Assembly (NCBI GenBank): GCA_963761015.1
Contig: CAVXFL010000009.1
Location: 558,001-622,000, forward strand
DNA from: CAVXFL01 sp963761015
GTDB taxonomy: Bacteria; Pseudomonadota; Alphaproteobacteria; Acetobacterales; Acetobacteraceae
Length of the DNA stretch: 64,000 nucleotides
Direction: 5' to 3'
Part shown: positions 54,894-64,000 of the stretch, one piece after another
Position numbering within the stretch: position 1 is the stretch's first letter
Layout of the letters: each line of letters begins with the position of its first letter
Made by a program: the position numbers and the translations under genes
The notes under the pieces: generated by a model
Told to the model about the DNA's origin: nothing
The model's database searches: none
What the model saw: only the letters and a program-made list of their open reading frames with translations

Positions 54894-57035
54894 GTGACTG
54901 CGGCAGCGCTTTCGACGACGTTCAAGCAGATCCGCTATCGCTGGTCGCCGCGGCAGACGTTCGCCGATTTGTTCGCCAAGACCTGGATGGAGCCGGCGAT
55001 ACCGTTCACGGTGCTCGTCGCGGTCCTGCTGTTCTTCGCGTTCACCGTTGCGGATTACGCGACGCTCTACAACAGCCAGTCGATGGGCCGCTCGTTCGCC
55101 GAGTTCGGCTTCGTGGCGATCGCCATGGGCCTGTCGCTGATTTCCGGCGGGATCGACCTCAGCGTCGGTTCCATTTTCGCGCTGGCGGATTTCATCGCGC
55201 TGATGGCGTTCAATATCTGGGGCCTTCCCGTTCCGCTGGTCATTGTCGTGACCGTGTTGGCGGGCGGTCTGTTCGGCGCGGTCAACGGCTTCTTCATCGG
55301 CTTTCTGCGCACCCGCGCCTTCCTGACGACGCTGGTGACGCTGATCGTCTATCGCGGCATCTTCGATCTGCTGACCTTGGCCTGGTCGGGCGACCTCGCC
55401 ATGTCCACGGTTTCGAGCCCGACCTGGGAAGCGCTCGGCAGCGGCGGGTTCTTGCTGGTCCCGAGCGACGTCTGGGGACTGGCGATCATCGGCGTCGCCG
55501 GACACCTGCTGCTCAGCCGTTCCCGTCTGGGCTGGCACCTCGTCGCGGTCGGCGCCAGCCGCCGCTCGGCGCGTCACGCCGGCATCAGCATTCGCCGCGT
55601 GCTGTTGTCGACCTATGTGGTCAGCGGCATGCTGACGGCTTTCGGCGCGGTGTTCTTCGCCGCCCGACTTGCCAGCGCCGGCTCGCAGACTGGTGAAGGC
55701 TTCGCTTTCCAGGCGCTGGCCGCGGTGATGATCGGCGGCGTCAGCCTTGCCGGCGGCAAGGGCTCGATCGGCCGCTGCCTGATCGGCGCCGGCATCATTT
55801 TCATTCTGGGAAACGGCCTGATCCAGCTCGGCTTTCCCGGTCAGGTGACCACCGCCGTGAACGGCGGCATCCTGCTTCTGGCCATCGGCATCGACGTCAA
55901 GTGGTCCAAGAACCGCGGCAAGGCCATTCAGAAGAGCTACGTCAACCCGACCTATCTCGATTACGGAATGCTGCCGGACGCGCGGGAGGGCAGCGGCACG
56001 CCCTATGCGATGAACGCCCGCCTGCGCGGCGCCGAGGCGATCGCGCTCGACCAGGTGGAGGGACCGGAGGACGTCATCCTCGATCGCGAAGGCCGGTTCT
56101 ACACCGGCACGCGGCAAGGCTGGATTTTGCGGTTCTCCGGAAGCAATTTCGAGAACCGCGAGCTGTTCGCGCGCATTGGCGGACGACCGCTCGGCCTCGC
56201 CTTTGACAAAGACGACAATCTGATCGTCTGCGCCGCCGGGATGGGGCTTTATGGCGTGCAACCGGATGGCACGGTGTTCAAGCTGACCGATCAGACGAAT
56301 CGGAGATGGTTCAAGCTGGTCGACGACTCGCGGCTGAAGCTGACCGACGATCTCGACATCGCCCCGGACGGCAAGATCTATTTCAGCGAAGGCACGACCC
56401 GCTTCGATATGCTGACATGGCCGGTCGACGGACTGGAGGGTCGCGGCAGCGGGCGGCTGGTCTGCTACGATCCGGCGACCGGGCGGACCCGGACAGTGGT
56501 CCACAACGTGCGGTTCTGCAACGGCGTATGTTTGTCGCACGATGCCCGCTCGATCTTGTTTTGCGAAACCTTCGGCCTCAGGCTGATGCGCTACTGGATC
56601 GATGGGCCGAAGCGCGGCCGGACCGAAATCGTGCTCGACCATCTGCCCGGCAGCCCCGACAACATCAACCGCGCCTCCGACGGCGGCTACTGGCTGGCGC
56701 TGGTCGCCATGCGCACGCCGGTCTACGACGTCGCGATGCGAATGCCGAAATTCCGCATGCGCATGATCAAGCAACTGCCGATCGACGAATGGCTGTTTCC
56801 CGGCATCAACAACGGTTGCATCGTAAAGCTCGACGCCAATGCCCGCCCTGTCGAATCGTACTGGGACCCGGGCGGCGAGTCGCATCCCACGTTGACGTCA
56901 ATGCGCGAAGACCGCGGCTACCTTTATTTGGGTGGGCTGGAGAACAACCGCATCGGCCGCATAAAGCTCGACAACGCCGACGCGAACTGGACCGGGTGCG
57001 ACAGCTACTGGGGCCCGCGTCCGGCGCCGGCTTGA
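54894..57035 (+). CDS. ABC permease fused to an SMP-30/strictosidine-synthase-like propeller
   Basis: The single 713-residue frame has two parts. Residues 1 to about 345 form an RbsC/AraH-type permease with MGLSLISGGIDLSVGSIFAL and AVMIGGVSLAGGKGSIGRCL. Residues from about 380 to the end form a six-bladed propeller of the SMP-30/gluconolactonase/strictosidine synthase group, with EGPEDVILDREGRFYTGTRQ, LTDDLDIAPDGKIYFSEGTT and LPGSPDNINRASDGGYWLAL. The propeller would face the cytoplasm if the permease has the usual topology. The GTG start follows GGAGGGCG. No internal start with a good RBS was found at the junction. Possible role: hydrolysis of a lactone or ester linked to import. Confidence 0.88.
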   Translation: MTAAALSTTFKQIRYRWSPRQTFADLFAKTWMEPAIPFTVLVAVLLFFAFTVADYATLYNSQSMGRSFAEFGFVAIAMGLSLISGGIDLSVGSIFALADFIALMAFNIWGLPVPLVIVVTVLAGGLFGAVNGFFIGFLRTRAFLTTLVTLIVYRGIFDLLTLAWSGDLAMSTVSSPTWEALGSGGFLLVPSDVWGLAIIGVAGHLLLSRSRLGWHLVAVGASRRSARHAGISIRRVLLSTYVVSGMLTAFGAVFFAARLASAGSQTGEGFAFQALAAVMIGGVSLAGGKGSIGRCLIGAGIIFILGNGLIQLGFPGQVTTAVNGGILLLAIGIDVKWSKNRGKAIQKSYVNPTYLDYGMLPDAREGSGTPYAMNARLRGAEAIALDQVEGPEDVILDREGRFYTGTRQGWILRFSGSNFENRELFARIGGRPLGLAFDKDDNLIVCAAGMGLYGVQPDGTVFKLTDQTNRRWFKLVDDSRLKLTDDLDIAPDGKIYFSEGTTRFDMLTWPVDGLEGRGSGRLVCYDPATGRTRTVVHNVRFCNGVCLSHDARSILFCETFGLRLMRYWIDGPKRGRTEIVLDHLPGSPDNINRASDGGYWLALVAMRTPVYDVAMRMPKFRMRMIKQLPIDEWLFPGINNGCIVKLDANARPVESYWDPGGESHPTLTSMREDRGYLYLGGLENNRIGRIKLDNADANWTGCDSYWGPRPAPA

Positions 57036-57054
57036 TACGGCCGGCGGAGCGGAG

Positions 57055-58174
57055 ATGTCCGGTGCCATGGAGATCGTGAAGTCGCTGCTGTTTCCGGAGC
57101 GCGAGCAGCACGCTATCCCCACGCTGGATGGCGCTTACACGCCCAACGACCGGCTGGAAGATCTAGCGCCGGTCGGTCCCGGACTGGCCAAGCCCGACGA
57201 CATCGCCGTCGGCGAGGGCGGCGCATTATACGTCAGCAGCTTGCGCCATCTGATCAGGCTTTCCGGCGAGGGTTTTGCCGAAACGTCATCGGTCGCCACG
57301 TTCGATGCGCCGATCACCGCGCTGGCGCGGCTGGACGACGGCGGCTTTGCCGTCGGGCTGAACGGGGGTGGCGTGCGGCGGCTGAGCGCGGACGGAACGA
57401 TCCTGGCGAAACTCGATCGGCTCGACGGGGCGCCGCTTCGCTCGGTCACCGCGATCACCGAAGATCCGGCGCGTGGCGGCCTGTATTTCGCGGTCGGCAG
57501 CACGCGCCACGACGCCGAGGACTGGGTCTGGGACCTGATGGAACGCAACCGTTCCGGCCTGCTGGCTTATTGGCCGGCCGGAACCGATGCCGCCGAGACT
57601 CTGCTGACGGGACTTGCCTATCCGAACGGCATTCAGGTGGAGGATGGCGGCAACTTCCTGTTGTTCACCGAGAGCTGGCGACACAGCCTGGCGCGCTGTC
57701 GGCTGACCGGCGGCCAACGCAGCAGCGTCGAGACGCTGATCGACAACATGCCCGGCTATCCGGCGCGGATTGCGCCGGCACGCGGCGGGGGGCATTGGCT
57801 GGCGATCTTCGCCATGCGCACGCAGTTGGTCGAACTGGTGCTGCGCGAGGCGGAATTTCGACGGGAAATGATGCGCTCGGTGGAACCCGAACTTTGGATC
57901 CGCCCGGCGCTGACGGCCAACGGCTCCTACCTGGAGCCGTTGCAGGGCGGCGGCATCAAGAAACTCGGCATCCGCAAGCCCTGGGCGCCGCCGCGCGCCT
58001 ATGGGCTCGTGGTACGACTGGACGCGCATTGCGAGCCGATGTTCTCGCTGCACAGCCGCGTCGACGGCCATAATCACGGCGTCATGGCCGCCCGTGAGAT
58101 GGGCAACCGCCTGTTCGTGGTTGCGAAGGGCAATGACCGGCTGCTCGTCGACGAGTTGGCGGTGGAGGCAAGGG

Positions 58175-58182
<8 letters not shown>
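57055..58182 (+). CDS. Second SMP-30/strictosidine-synthase-like propeller protein
   Basis: The 375-residue protein has no signal peptide and carries propeller repeats such as LAKPDDIAVGEGGALYVSSL, ITEDPARGGLYFAVGSTRHD and GLAYPNGIQVEDGGNFLLFT, plus a late PGYPARIAPARGGGHWLAIF. It is a distant relative of the propeller fused to the upstream permease. GGAGCGGAG precedes the ATG. Its stop overlaps the start of the ATPase gene, so it lies inside the importer operon. Probable lactonase or esterase activity is inferred from the family. Confidence 0.8.
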
Positions 58183-59723
<1,541 letters not shown>

Positions 59724-59737
59724 CCTTTGTTTGGGCA

Positions 59738-60349
59738 CTAATCCCTCGTGAAACCCGATCTCTGAAGCTTGGTCGGCCGGGTTTCCGGCGTACACAGTCT
59801 ATGGCCGCGGTCGCCGAGGTGGAGTTCGCCGCCGATGATGGCGGTCAGGTCGTATTCCGTCGGGCAGGAGGCGGTCGCAACGAACAGGTCGGCGCAACCG
59901 GCCCTGGAGACGTCGCGCGCCGCGCCCGGCGTCCATCCGTATTGCGGACAGCGCGGCTTGACGAAGTCCATTCCGGTGGCGGTCGGCGTCACCAGCTTGT
60001 GGTCGAACGCGAACCGCGCCTCCCGCGCGCCCGGCACGGCGGACGAGTTGGCGCCGAGCCGGTAGCTGCCGCCGAAATCGGCGCTGAACAGCAGCGCGTC
60101 CGGACGGCACGATTTGCCGTCATAGACCTGGAACAGAATCCTCCAGGTCGTGTCGGTGAACACGAACTGGCGCCGGCGCGAGATGTTCGACCACGGCGCG
60201 GTCTCGCATCGGAGGCCCTTCCAGCTGCCCGCGAGTTGCGTCGGCGTGACGTCTGGCGGGCCGGCCGGCTGCCCGAGCGCCCACCCGCAGCCAAGCGCCA
60301 GGGTGGCGAAAACGGCAGCCGCGAGCGGCAAAGCGGCGGATGGTCGCAT
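59738..60349 (-). CDS. Hypothetical secreted protein (203 aa)
   Basis: The N-terminus MRPSAALPLAAAVFATLALG is a signal peptide. The mature part begins with VTPTQLAGSWKGLRCETAPW, a start like that of lipocalin-type or DUF beta-barrel proteins, and contains six cysteines that may pair (CETAPW, KSCRPD, PRCPQYG, GCADLF, ASCPTE, LCTPE). No family is recognised. The start was chosen for the signal peptide; the frame stays open far upstream on the minus strand, but that is antisense to other genes. Convergent with the ABC ATPase gene. Confidence 0.6.
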   Translation of the reverse strand: MRPSAALPLAAAVFATLALGCGWALGQPAGPPDVTPTQLAGSWKGLRCETAPWSNISRRRQFVFTDTTWRILFQVYDGKSCRPDALLFSADFGGSYRLGANSSAVPGAREARFAFDHKLVTPTATGMDFVKPRCPQYGWTPGAARDVSRAGCADLFVATASCPTEYDLTAIIGGELHLGDRGHRLCTPETRPTKLQRSGFTRD

Positions 60350-60496
60350 CGGCGGCTTCCCTCGGTTCAAACGATGCCGGTAGTCTGATGTCTGACGCGA
60401 CGTCGAATCGGTCCGGAAAACGATATGGCCCGGCGAAGTCGCCGGAAAGGGTCGCCGGCGGCGGGCCGGAACGGTGCCGCAACCTTTGCGCGTGGG

Positions 60497-60937
60497 ATGT
60501 CCGCCATGACCAGCAATCTGGCCGCTCTCCTGACAATCGCCGGCCTCGCGCTCGCCGGGTGCGCCGGCCAGCCGGCGATGCCCGCGGCCGAGGCGCCAGC
60601 CCCGCCGGCCGGCGGACCCGGGGCCGTCGTCATGCAAGCTGTGCCGCAGCAGCCGCTCGGCGCGCCGCTGACCGGGATCGGACGGACCTGGCAGGTGCGG
60701 CGCCTCACCTGCCGTCAGCTCCTCGTGGCGCCGGATCGGGAGCGCGAGGCCGAGACGATGTTCTATTACGGCTATCTCGCCGCGCGCACTGGCGTCGAAA
60801 CCATCGACACCGGCAAGATCGACGCCGCACTGCGCCGCGTCACGGCGCAGTGCGAGCGCGCGCCGAACCTGCCCGTGGCCGAGGCTTTCCAGCAGACCCT
60901 GAGCACGCCGCCACGCTGGCTTTGGCAGATGCCGTAA
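60497..60937 (+). CDS. HdeA-like acid-stress lipoprotein
   Basis: The 146-residue protein has a lipoprotein signal (LLTIAGLALAGC) and a Pro/Ala linker. It ends in a small helical domain with two cysteines (RRLTCRQLLVAP and VTAQCERAPN) spaced as in HdeA/HdeB periplasmic acid chaperones. FYYGYLAARTGVETIDTGKI is similar to the HdeA core. HdeA-type proteins keep other periplasmic proteins soluble at low pH. The start may be the ATG at 60497 or at 60506. It is divergent from the hypothetical secreted-protein gene. Confidence 0.65.
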   Translation: MSAMTSNLAALLTIAGLALAGCAGQPAMPAAEAPAPPAGGPGAVVMQAVPQQPLGAPLTGIGRTWQVRRLTCRQLLVAPDREREAETMFYYGYLAARTGVETIDTGKIDAALRRVTAQCERAPNLPVAEAFQQTLSTPPRWLWQMP

Positions 60938-61032
60938 ATCCGCCGCGCAACGCGGGGCATTTTGCGGGCCAAGCGAACGGCCGTAATAACGCCGGACGTG
61001 ATCGCATCGGCGGATCACGCGGGGAGGCAAAC

Positions 61033-62248
61033 ATGCGTCATTCACCCGAGGGGCGACGGCTCGGCGGATCGCCCGTTTTCGTCGCGACACTTTTGGCCAG
61101 TGTGCTGATGGCCGGGGTCGGCCGCGCGCGCGGCCGACATCGCGCTGTCGGGCAACGACAACCATACCACCGTCGAAAACGGCAAGCCGGTGGGCGTGCG
61201 GAACCCGAAGCCGGACAACGTCTCGGTGATCGACCTGAGCGGGCCGATTCCCCGCGTGGTCGCCACGGTCGAGGTCGCTTTCAGCGACATCGGGCCGCCG
61301 ACCGCCATCGGCTTCACGCCCGACGGCCGCTACGCCCTGGTCACCTCCTCCACCCGCCCCGACGCCGCCGCGCCGGACCGCGCCGTGCCGGATGACCGCA
61401 TCTCGGTGCTCGATCTCTCCGCCATGCCGCCCAAGGTGGTGCAGGTCGCCCATGCCGGCGCCGGGGCGACTACCGTGCGCGTGACGCCCGACGGCAAGCT
61501 TGCGCTGGTCGCCGACCGCCTGGCCGGGACGATTTCGCTGTTCAAGCTCGACAACGGCCGGCTGGAACCCGCAGGCTCGGTGGACCTCGGCAACAAGAAG
61601 GCGCTGCCCGCCGGGATCGGCATTTTCGATCACGGCCGCAAGGCCCTGGTCAGCCGCTCCGGCGACAACATGGTGAGCGTGCTGGACATCGACGGCACGC
61701 ATGTCACGGTCGAGAAGCAGCCGATCACCACCGGATTCGCCCCCGATACCATGGACGTCAACGGGCAGGGCACGCTGGCCATCGTCTCCAATATCGGCCG
61801 GGTGAAGGGCGACGTGGACACGGTGAGCCTGATCGACCTCGGCGCCAACCCGCCGCGCACGATCGACACGGTGGCCGTGCCGCCCACGCCGGAAGGCGTC
61901 GCCTTCTCGCCGGACGGGCGGTTCGTGGCGGTGAACTCGATCAACGGCACGATCGCGCCGGCCGGTTCTGCGGTTTACCACCCGCACGGCATTCTGACGA
62001 TGTTCGCGGTCGCGCCGCCCGAGCGCGGCCCGACGACGGCGGGACGCGTGCTGCGGCGCTTAGCCGAGGCGCCGGTGGGCCGTGCCTCCCAGGGCATCGC
62101 CTTTTCCCGTAACGGGCGGGAGGTCCTGGTGCAGAACCTGTTGGACCGCGACATCTCCGTGCTCGGCTGGGACGGCAGGCAGCTGCGCGAGCTAGGCCGG
62201 CTGGCCATGCCGGGCGGGCCCGCCGCGATCGCGACGCCCTGGCCATAG
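61033..62248 (+). CDS. YVTN-type seven-bladed beta-propeller protein, frame broken near the signal peptide
   Basis: GGGGAGG precedes the ATG at 61033. The start region reads MRHSPEGRRLGGSPVFVATL with a signal sequence to about GVGRAR. One extra base in the GCGCGCGCGG run near 61125 shifts the frame. The mature protein ADIALSGNDNHTTVENGKPV onward is in the next frame. It has repeated propeller units such as ISVLDLSAMPPKVVQVAHAG, VTPDGKLALVADRLAGTISL and VAFSPDGRFVAVNSINGTI. Such YVTN/lactonase-like propellers are often periplasmic; the function is not known. The span is 1216 bases. Confidence 0.75.
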
Positions 62249-62283
62249 CCTGGGTACCTCTCCGGCGGGCCAAAGCGGCATTG

Positions 62284-62302
62284 CCCTCCCCCAAGGGGAG
62301 GG
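62284..62302 (+). terminator. CCCTCCCC/GGGGAGGG hairpin after the YVTN gene
   Basis: CCCTCCCC at 62284-62291 pairs with GGGGAGGG at 62295-62302 around CAA, and GATTTT follows eight bases later. It lies 36 bases downstream of the propeller gene and upstream of alaS. The form also resembles a dispersed intergenic repeat, so it may be both. The remaining gap to alaS (62303-62452) shows no gene. Confidence 0.5.
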
Positions 62303-62452
62303 AGGAGATTTTGCGGCTTCGGCTGCGCGCGAGAGAGACAGAGCGGCCGGCCCGCCCGTTGACGCGAGGGAAATTCACACCGATGTGACAGGACCGGCTG
62401 GTTGCGCTACGCCGGCCCGGTCCATCACGTCAGGAAAAAGTCTTCGCGCCGC

Positions 62453-64000
62453 ATGCCGAGCAGCAACGATATCCGCGCCACGTTCTTGGATTATTTCGCA
62501 CGCAACGGGCACGCCGTGGTGCCGAGTTCGCCGTTGGTGCCACGCAACGACCCCACCCTGCTGTTCACCAACAGCGGCATGGTGCAGTTCAAGAACGTCT
62601 TCACCGGCCAGGAGCGGCGGCCCTATTCGCGCGCCACCACGGCGCAGAAATGCGTGCGCGCCGGGGGCAAGCACAACGACCTCGACAACGTCGGCTACAC
62701 CGCCCGGCATCACACGTTCTTCGAAATGCTGGGCAATTTCAGTTTTGGCGATTATTTCAAGGAGCAGGCGATCCATTACGCCTGGGAGCTGGTTACCCGG
62801 GATTTCGCGCTACCGAAGGAGCGGCTGCTCGTCACCGTCTATATCGACGACGACGACGCGGCCGAGTTGTGGCGCAAGATTTCCGGCCTGCCGAGCGAGC
62901 GCATCCTGCGCATCGCGGGGGCGGACAATTTCTGGCGCATGGGCGATACCGGCCCGTGTGGCCCGTGCTCGGAAATCTTCTACGACCACGGACCGGGCAT
63001 TCCCGGCGGGCCGCCGGGCAGCCCCGAGGCGGAGGGCGACCGCTTCATCGAAATCTGGAACCTGGTGTTCATGCAGTTCGAGGAAGGCCCGCCCGGGACC
63101 CGGGTGCCGCTGCCGCACCCCTCGATCGACACCGGGCTCGGGCTGGAGCGTTTCGCCGCCATCCTGCAGGGCAAACACGACAACTACGACACCGATACCT
63201 TGCGCGCGCTGATCCTGGCCAGCGCCGAGGCGACCGGACAGGACCCGGACGGGCCGCACAAGATCAGCCACCGCATCGTCGCCGACCATCTGCGAAGTTC
63301 CGCGTTCCTGATCGCCGATGGCGTGCTGCCCTCGAACGAGGGCCGCGGCTACGTGCTGCGGCGGATCATGCGCCGCGCCATGCGCCACGCCCACATGATG
63401 GGCGCGCGCGAGCCGTTGATGCCGCGCCTCGTGCCGGCGCTGGTGCGGCAAATGGGCACGGCCTATTCCGAACTCGTGCGCGCCCAGCCGCTGATCGTGG
63501 AAACGCTGCGGCTGGAGGAGACCCGCTTCGCCGCCATGCTGGAGCGTGGGCTGCATCTGCTGGCCGAAGCGACCGAAGGGCTCGGCGATCGGCAGAAGCT
63601 GCCGGGCGAGGTCGCCTTCCGGCTGCTACGATACCTACGGCTTCCCGCTCGATCTGACGCAGGACGCGTTGCGCGAGCAAGGACGCGCGGTGGACGTGGC
63701 CGGGTTCGACGCCGCGATGGCCGAGCAGCGCGCCCGCGCCCGCGCCGCCTGGGCCGGATCGGGCGAGGCGGTCACCGAAAGCGTGTGGTTCGAGCTGAAG
63801 GACCGGCTCGGCGCCTCGGAGTTCCTCGGCTACAGCACCGAGTTTGCCGAGGCCGAGATCCTCGGCCTGGTGGCGGACGGCGCGATCGTGGACGGCGCGC
63901 CCACGGGCGCCGACGTGGCCGTCGTGCTGAACCAGACGCCGTTCTATGGCGAGAGCGGTGGGCAGGTCGGCGACACCGGCACGATCAGCGGGCCCGAGGG
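62453..64000 (+). CDS. alaS: Alanine-tRNA ligase, 5' part, frame broken near codon 392; continues beyond the window
   Basis: The sequence begins MPSSNDIRATFLDYFARNGH and contains the class II core LLFTNSGMVQFKNVFTGQE, KCVRAGGKHNDLDNVGYTAR and HHTFFEMLGNFSFGDYF, all typical of bacterial AlaRS. The motif SIDTGLGLERFAAILQGK and later NEGRGYVLRRIMRRAMRHA follow. Near 63628 an extra C gives RLLRYL in place of RLYDTYGFPLDLTQDALREQ; the correct frame then runs open to the last base of the window. AlaRS is essential, so the break is probably a consensus error. Confidence 0.95.
   Translation, partial: MPSSNDIRATFLDYFARNGHAVVPSSPLVPRNDPTLLFTNSGMVQFKNVFTGQERRPYSRATTAQKCVRAGGKHNDLDNVGYTARHHTFFEMLGNFSFGDYFKEQAIHYAWELVTRDFALPKERLLVTVYIDDDDAAELWRKISGLPSERILRIAGADNFWRMGDTGPCGPCSEIFYDHGPGIPGGPPGSPEAEGDRFIEIWNLVFMQFEEGPPGTRVPLPHPSIDTGLGLERFAAILQGKHDNYDTDTLRALILASAEATGQDPDGPHKISHRIVADHLRSSAFLIADGVLPSNEGRGYVLRRIMRRAMRHAHMMGAREPLMPRLVPALVRQMGTAYSELVRAQPLIVETLRLEETRFAAMLERGLHLLAEATEGLGDRQKLPGEVAFRLLRYLRLPARSDAGRVARARTRGGRGRVRRRDGRAARPRPRRLGRIGRGGHRKRVVRAEGPARRLGVPRLQHRVCRGRDPRPGGGRRDRGRRAHGRRRGRRAEPDAVLWRERWAGRRHRHDQRARG

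Noticed and set aside
59738..61987. 749-codon minus-strand frame
   Set aside because: Only the last 203 codons have a signal peptide and a sensible protein; the rest is antisense to the HdeA-like and YVTN genes.

Overview
The window is high-GC DNA that reads like an alphaproteobacterium, most plausibly Rhodospirillales/Acetobacteraceae. This placement is an inference. The supporting signs are a recA promoter with the alphaproteobacterial GAAC-N7-GAAC LexA box, a ribosome-hibernation factor fused to a cold-shock domain, a periplasmic PQQ alcohol dehydrogenase with its cytochrome, and the types of dispersed palindromic repeats present. No rRNA, tRNA, CRISPR array, insertion sequence, integrase or phage gene was seen. 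Most of the window is chromosomal core, with accessory and stress genes between core blocks.

Layout. 0-9.8 kb: an HpcH/HpaI-type aldolase, the conserved yfgM-bamB-der block, a small HTH regulator with a 52-residue partner, a minus-strand run purD / two unknown genes / SAM hydrolase, and divergent xseA. 9.8-14.2 kb: a secreted DUF3472-like protein, a short-chain dehydrogenase relic, and serC-serA. 14.2-20.1 kb: the tamA-tamB envelope pair. 20.2-25.2 kb: plsC, then miaB-phoH-ybeY-corC with overlapping ends. 25.2-30.4 kb: mercaptopyruvate sulfurtransferase, an outer-membrane barrel, a broken MFS transporter, a racemase-family protein and an EAL protein. 30.6-39.4 kb: secDF, an oxidoreductase overlapping lpxB tail to tail, hpf-CSD, and rplY-pth-ychF. 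39.4-43.9 kb: a PQQ alcohol dehydrogenase with the lanthanide-type Asp-x-Asp signature, its cytochrome c, a degenerate nuclease-fold protein, and a divergent zinc alcohol dehydrogenase split by a 23-bp tandem duplication. 43.4-48.8 kb: a stress-flavoured cluster (Mn catalase, small membrane proteins, ChaB, Hsp20, S49 peptidase, small unknown proteins), followed by recA. 50.3-52.4 kb: two hydrolases. 52.6-59.7 kb: a ribose-type ABC importer locus in which one permease is fused to an SMP-30-like propeller, with a second propeller gene and a disrupted ATPase. 59.7-64 kb: two small secreted proteins, a YVTN-type propeller and the 5' part of alaS.

A feature of the whole window is the number of simple reading-frame breaks: purD, DUF3472 protein, serA, tamB, MFS, racemase, rplY, adh, epoxide hydrolase, sugar-binding protein, ABC ATPase, YVTN protein and alaS. 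Most are one extra base. Because essential genes such as alaS are affected, many are probably consensus errors in a draft assembly. The 23-bp duplication in adh, the nonsense codon in the ATPase and the multiply broken MFS gene are better candidates for real lesions. Starts were chosen by ribosome-binding site, signal peptide and family N-terminus, and are stated where uncertain.
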